A stretch of 64,000 nucleotides of DNA from Devosia soli (GTDB taxonomy: Bacteria; Pseudomonadota; Alphaproteobacteria; Rhizobiales; Devosiaceae), in NCBI RefSeq assembly GCF_000970455.1, contig NZ_LAJG01000048.1, positions 248,001 through 312,000 of the forward strand, in the 5' to 3' direction. The translations under genes were made by a program, and so were the position numbers. Shown here one piece after another: positions 44,387 through 54,350 of the stretch. The notes under the pieces were generated by a model, which saw only the letters and a list, made by a program, of their open reading frames with translations, was not told where the DNA came from and did no database searches. Position 1 is the stretch's first letter, and every line of letters begins with the position of its first letter.

Positions 44387-45079
44387 CTAGGCCACACCCA
44401 CCAAATCCCAAAGCCGCTCCTTGCCCAGGATCAGCAGCCACGGCGTCCCATCCTCCGGCTCAACCTCGACCCTTCCCCCGGTCCCCTCGTTGGACGTTCC
44501 GATCAACCCGCCCGGCTCCAGCAACAAGCCATCCATCGGATAAAACAGCCCGCTTGAGCGTTGAAACCGGATTGGCACCAGCGGATGGATCGACACCCTC
44601 TCCTTGACCCTAGCGTCAAACGCGATGGGTCCGGTTACCGCCAGAGCTACATCCACCTCATCCACCAGCATCAGCTTGCGGCTCGGCGCATATTGTAGCA
44701 CGGCGCTGAGCGCCGCGAGCGTATGATCGAGCCGCTTGCCGGTCATGCCCAGAGCCAGCGTTACCGGCGCCTCGGTCGAGTAAAGCGCCTTTTGGAAATC
44801 GGTGGTGATTTGCTCGGGAATATGGATTACCCGCGTGCGGCTTTCCCAACTGGCCCGATCTTCAAGCGAATCGAGGTCGCCGATGATCGCCTCGGGCAAA
44901 AGTCCTGCAGCCCCGATCGTATCTGCCCCGCCATCGGCACCGACCAGAGCGACGCCCTTCGCTGCCAGTTCGCGCAGCAACGCCGTATCAACCGTGCCGC
45001 CACCGACAATGGCCATGGGGCGAGCGAAGACAAGCGGGGGCGCACCCGGGCTGCGTTCTGAAGTCACTTGCACTGTCAC
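44387..45079 (-). CDS. thiN: Thiamine diphosphokinase
   Basis: Transfers pyrophosphate from ATP to thiamine to form TPP. About 230 residues. The N-terminal domain has MAIVGGGTVDTALL, LVGADGGADT and EAIIGDLDSL, then ITTDFQKAL and GMTGKRLDHTLA; the C-terminal beta domain binds thiamine. I chose GTG 45079 (GAGAG just upstream) because ATG 45016 would cut the first strand; the ORF runs to 45151 but that end lies antisense to the riboswitch. It is divergent from the thiBPQ importer, so the locus both takes up and activates thiamine. Confidence 0.88.
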   Translation of the reverse strand: MTVQVTSERSPGAPPLVFARPMAIVGGGTVDTALLRELAAKGVALVGADGGADTIGAAGLLPEAIIGDLDSLEDRASWESRTRVIHIPEQITTDFQKALYSTEAPVTLALGMTGKRLDHTLAALSAVLQYAPSRKLMLVDEVDVALAVTGPIAFDARVKERVSIHPLVPIRFQRSSGLFYPMDGLLLEPGGLIGTSNEGTGGRVEVEPEDGTPWLLILGKERLWDLVGVA

Positions 45080-45104
45080 ATTTCTCTCAATATGGTCCGA
45101 CCCG

Positions 45105-45191
45105 TCTCGCTGGGGTGTTCCGGATGCAAGCCGGAGCTGAGAGTTACCCATAGAACCTGAACCAGGTCATGCTGGCGGAGGAAGTTCGAGA
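45105..45191 (+). ncRNA. TPP riboswitch (THI element)
   Basis: Closing stem TCTCG (45105-45109) with CGAGA (45187-45191). Conserved core elements GGGGTG, GCTGAGA, ACCTGA and TGCTGGCG are all present in the right order, with the variable P3 hairpin TCCGG...CCGGA. It precedes thiB by 79 nt. TPP binding is expected to repress thiBPQ. Confidence 0.95.
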
Positions 45192-45227
45192 TGGCAAGGT
45201 CGCCTTTTCGCGTCCTCACCATTGACA

Positions 45228-45265
45228 CATCCCCTTCTCCCATGGCCGCAACCGTTGAAGGGATG
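45228..45265 (+). promoter_or_regulatory. Predicted expression platform hiding the thiB ribosome site
   Basis: CATCCC-C-TTC (45228-45237) can pair with GAA-GGGATG (45257-45265) over nine pairs with one bulged C, closing off the GAAGGG Shine-Dalgarno of thiB at 45257-45262. No T-run is present, so control is probably at translation start. Confidence 0.6.
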
Positions 45266-45270
45266 ACCCG

Positions 45271-46275
45271 ATGGTCAAATCCATTTCCATGGCGCTTGCG
45301 GTCCTTTTTGGATTGTCTGCCCTTCCTGCCCACGCGCAGGATATGCCCACGCTCACCATCTACACCTATGACGGCTTTGCCGCCGAATGGGGCCCCGGCC
45401 CGCAACTTTCGGCCGCGTTCGAGCCGATCTGCGGCTGCAGGCTCAATTGGGTCGCCGCCGATTCCTCGATCGGTACCCTGCGCCGCGTCCAGCTCGAAGG
45501 CGCAACAACCGAAGCCGACCTCATCGTGGGCCTCGACACAGCCATCGCCGGCGAAGCCCGCGCAACCGGCCTCTTCGCCGACCATGGCCTGACGCTCGAT
45601 GATCTGGCGCTGCCCGAGGCCTGGACGGACCAACAGTTCGTCCCGTTCGATTATTCGCACTTCGCCTTCATGTACGACACCGATAGGACCACGACGCCGC
45701 CGAAGTCCTTTGAAGAGCTGATCGCCCTGCCCGACGACTTCAAGATCGTCATTCAGGATCCGCGCTCGGCAACCCCTGGCCTTGGCCTCGTTCTCTGGAT
45801 CAAGGCCGCCTATGGCGACCGCGCCAGCGAAATCTGGGCGGGTCTCAAGCCGCACATCCTCACCGTCACGCGCGAATGGAGCGAGAGCTACTCGCTCTTC
45901 CTTGATGGCGAAGCGGACATGGCACTCTCCTACACCACCTCGCCCGCCTACCACATCAAGGAAGAGGGTGACGAGACCATCAAGGCGGCGCTGTTCGAGG
46001 AAGGACACTACCCGCAGATCGAGGTCGCGGGCGTCCTGAAATCCTCCGATCAGCAGGAACTGGCCAAGCAATTCCTTGCCTGGTTCGCTTCATCTGAGGG
46101 CCAGAAGATCATTCCGACGACAAACTGGATGTTCCCAGTGGTAGACCTCGGCGCCGATCTTGACCCGGCCTTTGCAGGCCTGCCGCAGCCGGAGAAAACG
46201 CTGCATCTCAGTGACGAGGATATTCTTGCCAATTCCTCAGCCTGGATCGACGAAATGCTGGCGGCGGTGCAGTAA
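45271..46275 (+). CDS. thiB: Thiamine ABC transporter substrate-binding protein
   Basis: Periplasmic thiamine receptor of 334 residues. Signal peptide SISMALAVLFGLSALPAHAQ, then the ThiB core: TLTIYTYDGFAAEWGPGPQL, DLIVGLDTAIAGEA, FVPFDYSHFAFMYD, SYTTSPAYH, TTNWMFPVV. First gene of thiBPQ under the TPP riboswitch; ATG 45271 follows GAAGGG by 8 bases. Confidence 0.95.
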   Translation: MVKSISMALAVLFGLSALPAHAQDMPTLTIYTYDGFAAEWGPGPQLSAAFEPICGCRLNWVAADSSIGTLRRVQLEGATTEADLIVGLDTAIAGEARATGLFADHGLTLDDLALPEAWTDQQFVPFDYSHFAFMYDTDRTTTPPKSFEELIALPDDFKIVIQDPRSATPGLGLVLWIKAAYGDRASEIWAGLKPHILTVTREWSESYSLFLDGEADMALSYTTSPAYHIKEEGDETIKAALFEEGHYPQIEVAGVLKSSDQQELAKQFLAWFASSEGQKIIPTTNWMFPVVDLGADLDPAFAGLPQPEKTLHLSDEDILANSSAWIDEMLAAVQ

Positions 46276-46308
46276 CGACGTGACCAGCTTCCGGCACTTG
46301 CGCGAACC

Positions 46309-46433
46309 ATCACCCCCGCTCAGCCTCCCCCACCACGGGGGAGATGTAGCCCTGTCGGGGAGCCAGCTCGCGACGCACCGGATACGGCATCTTGCCCTTA
46401 CTAGGGGACGTTGGGAGGGGGTAAACAGCACAC
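46309..46433. repeat. Inverted repeat of family A inside the thi operon
   Basis: Arms ATCACCCCCGCTCAGCCTCC.. and ..ACGTTGGGAGGGGGT, with internal CCCC/GGGG tracts, fill the 174-bp gap between thiB and thiP. The operon is otherwise tightly packed. Confidence 0.75.
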
Positions 46434-46449
46434 CGGCGGGTATCTCGCC

Positions 46450-48042
46450 ATGCTGACCCTCCCACACCGCCCCGTCCGGATCGCCCTCTCAATCACTCTC
46501 GCCCTCGCTATCGCAGGCCTGATCATCGCCGTTCTCTGGGCAATTCTCGCAGCCGCGACCGATACCGCCACCCCCTCCCGCGTCGACATTCCGCATCTCC
46601 TCCGGATGACGTCCATCCAGGCAGGGCTGACAACAATATTCTCCCTCGCCGTTGGCATGGCGCTCGCCTGGTCGCTCAATCGCCTGCGCTTCCCTGGCCG
46701 CGATCTCGTCGTCGGGCTTTTCTCCGCCGCGATCGTCACGCCCGGCATGGTCGTCGCTTTCGGCCTCCTGTCGATCTGGGGGCGCAATGGCTGGATCAAC
46801 GAAGCGAGCAAGGCCATTTTCGGCTTTCCGCTCGGCAATCCCGCCTTCGGGCTTTCGGGCATTCTCCTCGCCCATGTCATTCTCGATGGGGCCTTTGCCG
46901 CGCGCATCCTCCTGGCGCGCCTCGATGCCATCCCGGCGAGCCGCCTCAAGGTCGGACAGTCCCTTGCGCTCTCCACATCCCAACGCTTTCGTCTCATCGA
47001 TTGGCCAGCAATGCGCACAAGCCTGCCGGGCCTCGGCGCCATTATCTTTCTCCTGGCCTTCACCAGTTTTCCGATCGTTTTGTTGCTCGGTGGTGGCCCG
47101 GCCAACCAGACGCTCGAAGTCGCGATCTATTCCGCCGTGCGCCTCGATTTCGATCTTGTCGGCGCTGTCCGGCTGGCCCTGACCCAGATCGGAGTTTGCG
47201 CCATCGTCATTCTCCTCGCGTCGGCCAGCACCAATGTCATTGCGCCTCCTCATGGCGGCTCGACGACGCCGCTCTGGCGCGACGGGGCCTTTGCCCGCGC
47301 CCTACAATGGCTCGTGCTGGCGCTCTCGACGATCGGCTTCGTCCTGCCGCTTCTTTCGGTGTTGATCGATGGCGTCACGGGTGGCTTCGGCAGGGTATTG
47401 GTTCAGCCGACATTCTGGTGGGCCTTTGGGACAAGTATGATCATCGGCAGCGCCTCCGCCGCTCTTACGCTTGTGCTCGCCCTTGCCCTTTGCCTCGGCC
47501 GATCCGCGAGTAGCGGCAAGGCGTTGCGGACGCTGCTCGGAACACCCAGCTTCGCCTATCTCGCCGTTCCCGCCGTCGTACTTTCGCTCGGCTTCTTTCT
47601 GCTCATCCGCAATCTCGGGCTTGCGCCGGAGCGGGCCGCGCCTTTCGTGGTCATCGTTGCCAACAGTCTTCTCGCGCTGCCGTTTGCCGTTGCAACGCTC
47701 GGCCCGCCACTCGACGCCATCGCCCACGCACGCGGAAAACTGATCCGCTCGCTCGGGCTCTCCGGTTGGCAGCAGTTCTGGAGTGTTGAATATCCCCTTC
47801 TCGGGAAGGATATCGGGCTGATGCTGGCTTTGGCCTTTTGCTTCTCACTCGGCGATCTGGGCGTCATCGCCCTTTTCGGTACCCAGGATTTCCAGACCCT
47901 GCCGCTGATGATGTTCCGCGCTCTCGGCGCCTACCGCGGCAATGATGCTGCCGCGATTGCTGCCATCCTCCTTATCGGAACCATCCTTGCTTTTGTTGGC
48001 CTGCCGCGGCTTTTTGAAAGGATCGCTCATGCTCGAGGCTGA
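46450..48042 (+). CDS. thiP: Thiamine ABC transporter permease
   Basis: Inner-membrane permease of 530 residues made of two fused six-helix halves, each with an EAA-type loop (ARLDAIPASRLKVGQSLALS and GPPLDAIAHARGKLIRSLGLSGWQ) that contacts ThiQ. The length and two-domain form match ThiP. ATG 46450 starts MLTLPHRPVR; the ribosome site is weak and lies at the edge of the repeat element. It overlaps thiQ by 14 bp. Confidence 0.93.
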   Translation: MLTLPHRPVRIALSITLALAIAGLIIAVLWAILAAATDTATPSRVDIPHLLRMTSIQAGLTTIFSLAVGMALAWSLNRLRFPGRDLVVGLFSAAIVTPGMVVAFGLLSIWGRNGWINEASKAIFGFPLGNPAFGLSGILLAHVILDGAFAARILLARLDAIPASRLKVGQSLALSTSQRFRLIDWPAMRTSLPGLGAIIFLLAFTSFPIVLLLGGGPANQTLEVAIYSAVRLDFDLVGAVRLALTQIGVCAIVILLASASTNVIAPPHGGSTTPLWRDGAFARALQWLVLALSTIGFVLPLLSVLIDGVTGGFGRVLVQPTFWWAFGTSMIIGSASAALTLVLALALCLGRSASSGKALRTLLGTPSFAYLAVPAVVLSLGFFLLIRNLGLAPERAAPFVVIVANSLLALPFAVATLGPPLDAIAHARGKLIRSLGLSGWQQFWSVEYPLLGKDIGLMLALAFCFSLGDLGVIALFGTQDFQTLPLMMFRALGAYRGNDAAAIAAILLIGTILAFVGLPRLFERIAHARG

Positions 48043-48667
48043 GCATCTCGTTTTCGCCCATCCGGGCCAAAGCACCAGCTACGATTTCAGCTTCACCGCC
48101 GAACCTGGCGAGGTCACGGCCATCTCCGGTCCAAGCGGTTCGGGCAAGTCGACACTCTTCGATCTCGTTGCAGGCTTTCTGAAGCCCGAGAGCGGAACAC
48201 TCGCGCTTGATGGGCAGAACCTCATCCACATGTTGCCGGAAACCCGGCCGGTGTCGCTGCTTCTTCAGGCCGACAATCTTTTCGATCATTTGAGTGCGGA
48301 GGACAATGTTGCGCTCGGCCTTTCGCGCGGCACCCATAAGGCGGAAGCAAGGCGCCGCATCGCTGACGTTTTAAGGCAAATGGGTCTGAGCGCCCTGGCC
48401 CATCAGCGCGCCGCGACGCTGTCCGGCGGGCAAAAGCAGCGTGTTGCTCTTGCCCGAACCCTTCTCCGTGATCGACCGGTCCTACTTCTCGACGAACCGT
48501 TTTCGGCTCTCGATGACGACACGCGGCGATCAATCCGAACCTTGGTGAGAGACCTGACGGTTCGGCAATGCTGGCACACCATTCTTGTCAGCCACCACGC
48601 CGATGACATCGCAGCGCTCGCGTCGCGGCGATATCAACTGAAGGACGGCGTGCTGGCTTCTGCTTGA
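48029..48667 (+). CDS. thiQ: Thiamine ABC transporter ATP-binding protein
   Basis: ATPase of 212 residues, short as usual for ThiQ. Walker A GPSGSGKST, Q-loop LLLQADNLFDHLSAEDNVALGL, signature LSGGQKQRVALAR, Walker B VLLLDEPFSALD, H-loop VSHHADD. ATG 48029 with AAAGGA upstream lies inside the thiP end. Last gene of the riboswitch-controlled operon. Confidence 0.94.
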   Translation: MLEAEHLVFAHPGQSTSYDFSFTAEPGEVTAISGPSGSGKSTLFDLVAGFLKPESGTLALDGQNLIHMLPETRPVSLLLQADNLFDHLSAEDNVALGLSRGTHKAEARRRIADVLRQMGLSALAHQRAATLSGGQKQRVALARTLLRDRPVLLLDEPFSALDDDTRRSIRTLVRDLTVRQCWHTILVSHHADDIAALASRRYQLKDGVLASA

Positions 48668-48669
48668 GG

Positions 48670-50700
48670 CTACTCGCCCCAGGCCGTAAATACTTCAGTG
48701 AAGAGGTTTTGCGCCTCCTGATCCTTTTCAAGGGTCAGAATAGCGTTCCGACCTGTGCCATAGACAATGGCGAGGTCAAGCCAGCGGCGCGACTCCAGAA
48801 GGTTGGTGTTCGTCGTCAGATCGTCCGGCGAGGCGCTGAGCGCGAAGAGGAACGAGTTTCCGACGATCCGGGCCGAAGCGCCGACCAGCGGCGTACCGGG
48901 CACCAGTTCTTCGTTCTTGAGCAGAACGCCGGGCAGGCTTGAGATCGACCCGCCGACAAAGGTGTCGTTCACATCGAAATTAACCTCAAGCAAATGACTG
49001 GCCGGTAGGCTCGGGTCGGAATTCTTGCGAACCGTCAATGTGACGTTGAGATTGCGGGCCGGAATACTGGCTTCGCCAACAAGCGTCGGCAGGCCGAGCT
49101 CGTCTTCACCCTTGCTCCATTCGACCGTGCCCGAGAAGGGTACGGCACCGGTGCGCCCGTCTGCGGAAGCTTCAAGCAGCAAGGACTGGCTGCCCGCCAA
49201 TACACTCGGATCGACGCTATTGGCGGGATCGTCTGCATTGGCTATGGAGGTATCGGCACCGGACAGGCGCTCTTCCGTCTTAGTCTCGCCGCCATCAAGG
49301 GAAGGAAGCACGGTTTCCGTCCCGTTCGGTGTCACCGCATCCGGCGTAGGCTCAAGACGATCTTCAGTATCGATGCCTTGGATAGCCGTGGTTGGCTCGG
49401 TTGTCGTCGTCGTGGCTGTGTTCCCCGGACCAGTCGTCGTCTCGGAGACAGTAGGTGCATCGAGCGTGGGCGTCGTCGGCGTCGGAATATCGGAATTTTC
49501 CGCGACAGCCGGCTCGGTGTTTTGGCCGAACATCTGATTGAGGTCGATATAGCCTTCCCGCCATGCCCAGAAGCCTGCGCCGCCGGCGCCGACGAGCAGG
49601 AGTGCGAAAACGATCAGGAAAATAGTCAGGCCCGCGCCCGAGCGACGCTCATCTTCGGCAGCTGTGTCATCAGAAGTGGCTTCAACAGCCTCATCGGCCA
49701 AGCTGCCAAGTGGAGGCCGCGCCACCTGTTGCTCAGGCAGCATGTCTGTCGGCTCGCCACGCGCCTCGCGATCGAGCGTCTCGATGGCACGCTCGATAAC
49801 GGTTTCAGCTTCCCGCGCATCGTCCTGATCGACTTCAACTTCGCGCACGCTCGAAAGAGCGGTTTCGACCGGCTGCGCGGGAGCGACGATTTCAGGTTCG
49901 ACGATCGTCTGACGGGCCAAAGCGGCTGCAGAACCAAGCGACGGCTCGACGCGAGTGGTGATCGGTGAAGACGGATAGACCACATTGGCGGCAGTGGTCA
50001 CCGCTGCCGAAGCGTCGCGCCGTGACAGAATGCTCGGGCGCTTGAGGGGCACGGGCGCAGCGGGAGCACTTGGCATGCTGTCGGCGTCGCCACTCGACGC
50101 CAGGAACGGATTAACGAATGGCTTTTCGACGGGCTCGACCTTCGCGCCCGTGGTCGATGCCGCTTCCCCGATGATCTCTTCGATCGAAAGCGGGCCATCC
50201 CGCTCTGGATCAACTGCCGGCGGGTCAGCTTCCTCGACGGGTTCGACGACTTGTTCCGGGCCCGGCTCAACTTCCGGCGCGAAAGCGACGGACTCTGGAG
50301 CAGGTTTTTCCGCCGGCTTGGGAACCGGGGACAAATTGACCGGGCTCGACGGAGCTACCCTCACGAGCGGCTCGACAACAGGCGGCGGTTCGACTGGTGT
50401 CGTTATCGGTTCGGGCGCCAGATCTGGAGCTGGAGCAGACGGGACTGATTTTGGCGTGAGAATCGGATCGCGACCAAGGCTGATAACGGCCTCGCTCGCT
50501 TCCTGTTCAACCTGACGGATGCAATCTTCGAGCTGTAGCCGGTGTTGCGTGATTTCACGGGCCGGCAGTGGCGGCTGAATTGCCCGCAACTGCCCCACCA
50601 ATGCCGAACGCGCCTTCTCGTAGACTGCGCGTCGCGCAGCTCCGTTGTTCTCCGGCAGCGCCGAGATCGCTCGGCGCAACAGCTCCTTATAGTCCGCCAT
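48670..50700 (-). CDS. Large single-pass membrane protein of unknown function
   Basis: A 676-residue protein. A helical N-terminal domain (MADYKELLRRAISALPENNGAARRAVYEKARSAL, about 1-85, with a second ITQHRLQLEDCIRQVEQEAS helix) leads to a long Pro/Glu/Val-rich disordered region. One membrane helix (FLIVFALLLVGAGGAGFWAW, about 360-380), a Thr-rich stretch, and a C-terminal beta-rich domain (GAVPFSGTVEWSKGEDE, LEVNFDVND) follow. I know this as a recurring unnamed neighbour of purA in related bacteria but assign no function. Expected topology: N-terminus in the cytoplasm, C-domain outside. Confidence 0.8.
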   Translation of the reverse strand: MADYKELLRRAISALPENNGAARRAVYEKARSALVGQLRAIQPPLPAREITQHRLQLEDCIRQVEQEASEAVISLGRDPILTPKSVPSAPAPDLAPEPITTPVEPPPVVEPLVRVAPSSPVNLSPVPKPAEKPAPESVAFAPEVEPGPEQVVEPVEEADPPAVDPERDGPLSIEEIIGEAASTTGAKVEPVEKPFVNPFLASSGDADSMPSAPAAPVPLKRPSILSRRDASAAVTTAANVVYPSSPITTRVEPSLGSAAALARQTIVEPEIVAPAQPVETALSSVREVEVDQDDAREAETVIERAIETLDREARGEPTDMLPEQQVARPPLGSLADEAVEATSDDTAAEDERRSGAGLTIFLIVFALLLVGAGGAGFWAWREGYIDLNQMFGQNTEPAVAENSDIPTPTTPTLDAPTVSETTTGPGNTATTTTTEPTTAIQGIDTEDRLEPTPDAVTPNGTETVLPSLDGGETKTEERLSGADTSIANADDPANSVDPSVLAGSQSLLLEASADGRTGAVPFSGTVEWSKGEDELGLPTLVGEASIPARNLNVTLTVRKNSDPSLPASHLLEVNFDVNDTFVGGSISSLPGVLLKNEELVPGTPLVGASARIVGNSFLFALSASPDDLTTNTNLLESRRWLDLAIVYGTGRNAILTLEKDQEAQNLFTEVFTAWGE

Positions 50701-50748
50701 CGGCTACTGGGTACTCACAATTGCAGCGTCGTCTTTTAGCAAAAATAA

Positions 50749-52038
<1,290 letters not shown>

Positions 52039-52214
52039 AGTCCAGTCTTCCTTACCGAAAGGCGTGCCCTAGAGCGGCACGACAGAATTGGGCCGGCTGC
52101 TTTGGGCAGCACCCTTACCCAGGTTACGGACGTCGTCCCCCCGGCCACCCTGTCGGGTTTGATTGCGGCCGAATAACTGATAAGTCCGATTGTCCTTACA
52201 TCACCCAAGCGCCA

Positions 52215-53165
52215 ATGACAAAGCCGCAGACCGACGAAAAGCGCGGCAATTCCGCTTCAATTCTGGACAAGCCCTACCTGCTCCTCGTTTTGGCGCCGCT
52301 TTTCTGGGGCGGCAACGTCGTTGCGGCCAAGCTGGTGGTCGGCGAAATCAGCCCATTCCTCCTGCTAGCCTGCCGCTGCGTCTTGGCGACGTTGTTCATT
52401 TTTCCCTTTGCGTTCCGATACTTGCAGGATGATTGGGCAGAGGTGAAGCGCACTTGGCCGGTATTGATGAGCTTTGGCGTCATCGGCTATGCGCTCTTTA
52501 ACGCGTTTCTTTATATCGGCCTCACCATGACCACGGCCGTCAATTCCGCCATCGAGCAGGCTTCGCTGCCGATGCTGATTCTCGGTGCAAATTTTCTGGT
52601 TTTTCGGGTTCGCGCCAATCCTATCCAGATTTCCGGGGTAGTGCTCGCCATTTTCGGCGTGATCCTCACCGCTACGCATGGCGATCCGCTGCGCCTTTTG
52701 CGCATGGACGTCAATCTCGGCGACGGCTTCGTCATCCTCGCCTGCCTTGCCTATACTGCCTATACGCTTGCGCTCCGCTTCCGCCCGAAAGTGCACATGT
52801 TCAGTTTCATGGCCGTGTCGTTTTGCGGAGCAGCATTGGCAAGCCTTGTCCTGCTGGGTTTGTTCAACGACGGCCTGACGTCGGTCGGCACCCTCGCCAA
52901 CGCCTCTCCCACGGTCTGGGCCGTAATCGCCTATGTCGCCATTTTCCCCTCGATGTTCAGCCAGATCGCCTATGCCCGCGGCGTAGAACTGGTCGGCGCC
53001 AACCGCGCAGCGCCAAGCCATAATCTTATCCCGGTTTTCGGGACGCTCGGCTCGGTGATCATCCTCGGCGAAAGCCTCCAGACCTATCACTTCATTGCTG
53101 CAGGCATCATTGTTGTCGGTATCGTGCTCGCCGAATGGGCGGCGCGGAAGCGAACGACACAGTAG
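52215..53165 (+). CDS. DMT superfamily transporter (EamA)
   Basis: Inner-membrane protein of 316 residues with about ten hydrophobic helices in two EamA repeats. LAPLFWGGNVVAAKLVVGEISP opens the first; PSMFSQIAYARGVELVGANRAAPSHNLIPVFGTLGSVIILGE closes the second. Members export amino acids or other metabolites; the substrate is unknown. ATG 52215 gives a short cytoplasmic lead. It converges on the aldo/keto reductase gene across a perfect 20-bp hairpin. Confidence 0.9.
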   Translation: MTKPQTDEKRGNSASILDKPYLLLVLAPLFWGGNVVAAKLVVGEISPFLLLACRCVLATLFIFPFAFRYLQDDWAEVKRTWPVLMSFGVIGYALFNAFLYIGLTMTTAVNSAIEQASLPMLILGANFLVFRVRANPIQISGVVLAIFGVILTATHGDPLRLLRMDVNLGDGFVILACLAYTAYTLALRFRPKVHMFSFMAVSFCGAALASLVLLGLFNDGLTSVGTLANASPTVWAVIAYVAIFPSMFSQIAYARGVELVGANRAAPSHNLIPVFGTLGSVIILGESLQTYHFIAAGIIVVGIVLAEWAARKRTTQ

Positions 53166-53182
53166 ACCTTCCCCTCCAAACC

Positions 53183-53273
53183 CCGATCCATCGTCATTGC
53201 CGGCTTGTGCGGGCAATCGATCTCACCTCCATCGTCACCACCGGGACAGCCCCGGTGGTGACGATGGAGGAAT
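53183..53273. repeat. Intergenic repeat, family B, with perfect 20-bp hairpin
   Basis: CCTCCATCGTCACCACCGGG (53226-53245), loop ACAGC, exact complement at 53251-53270. A second hairpin ATTGCC...GGCAAT (53197-53218) precedes it. Similar modules occur at 55999-56071. There is no T-run. Confidence 0.85.
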
Positions 53274-53287
53274 AGTTATAGTGATCC

Positions 53288-54217
53288 TTATGGCAACGTA
53301 TGCCCCGCCGCGCGGAACAGCCGATACCACTCTTCTCGTGTAAGCGGCACCGACGATCCCGCCGCAGACTCCCGCACGCGTTCGGGCTTCGTCGTCCCCA
53401 GCACAACCTGCACATTGGCCGGATGCCGCGTAATCCAGGCGACCGCGATGCCGGTTGGCGTCACGCCATACTTGGCCGCCAACTCATCCATGGCGTCGTT
53501 GAGTTCCGCATACGCCTCGCGGTCGCCGACGAAGACGCCGTCGAAGAATCCTTTCTGGAAGGGCGACCACGCCTGCAGCATCATGCCCTTAAGGCGCGAA
53601 TAATCGAGGAGCCCGTTGTCGCGGCTGATCGACTGATCCAGCCCATTCATATTGGCGGCGACACCCTGCGCGAAGAGATTGGCGTGGGTGATGCTGAGCT
53701 GGACCTGGTTGAACAGCAGCGGCTGCGTCACTGCCGTCTTCAATACCTCGATCTGGCCCGGCGTATGGTTGGAGACGCCAAAGTGGCGCACCTTGCCGGA
53801 GGCCGCGAGCTTGTCGAACGCCGAAGCCACGTCTTCGGGCTCGACCAGCGTGTCCGGGCGATGCAGCAGCAGCACATCGAGATACTCGGTCTTCAGCGCC
53901 TTTAGCGACTCGTCAACGGTCTGCAGGATGTGCTCGGACGAGAAATCGAAGTAGCCCTTGCGGATACCCACCTTGCTCTGGATGAGGATTTTTTCGCGGT
54001 CGGCAGCCGAAAGCGTGACCGCCTCGCCAAAGCGCTCCTCGCAGCGATGGCGCTCACCGCCATAGATATCGGCATGGTCGAAGACGGTAACACCTGCATC
54101 GACGGCCGCGCTATAAAGCGCCTGGATTTCACTATTGCTCATCTTGGCGATGCGCATGAGGCCGAGCACGACGCTGGACACGGAAAGATCGGTGTGCGGC
54201 ACCTTGAAGGTCTTCAT
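53288..54217 (-). CDS. Aldo/keto reductase (YdhF-like)
   Basis: NADPH-dependent reductase of 309 residues, TIM-barrel fold. Catalytic Asp/Tyr in VTVFDHADIYGG, Lys in LIQSKVGIR, His in LLLHRPD, then GKVRHFGVSNHTP and the cofactor end VVLGTTKPERV. ATG 54217 is preceded by GAGG; the ORF extension to 54268 is not supported. It follows serA but a terminator separates them. Confidence 0.92.
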   Translation of the reverse strand: MKTFKVPHTDLSVSSVVLGLMRIAKMSNSEIQALYSAAVDAGVTVFDHADIYGGERHRCEERFGEAVTLSAADREKILIQSKVGIRKGYFDFSSEHILQTVDESLKALKTEYLDVLLLHRPDTLVEPEDVASAFDKLAASGKVRHFGVSNHTPGQIEVLKTAVTQPLLFNQVQLSITHANLFAQGVAANMNGLDQSISRDNGLLDYSRLKGMMLQAWSPFQKGFFDGVFVGDREAYAELNDAMDELAAKYGVTPTGIAVAWITRHPANVQVVLGTTKPERVRESAAGSSVPLTREEWYRLFRAAGHTLP

Positions 54218-54289
54218 CAGAACCTCGATTTTCTTGGGGTTGGCGCCAGGAGCCGGCGCGAGGGACAATTCGAGACTAACGCCTCACGA

Positions 54290-54327
54290 GCCCAAAAAGA
54301 AAGCCCCGCCGACAGAGCCGGCGGGGC
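54290..54327 (-). terminator. Intrinsic terminator after serA
   Basis: On the minus strand GCCCCGCCG...CGGCGGGGC (54303-54326) followed by TTTCTTTTT. Confidence 0.92.
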
Positions 54328-54350
54328 AATTATCGATAATTCTGTCTGAA

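Noticed and set aside
53226..53270. Terminator between the DMT transporter and aldo/keto reductase genes
   Set aside because: The hairpin is perfect but lacks a T-run on either side and shares modules with another intergenic repeat, so it is treated as a repeat.
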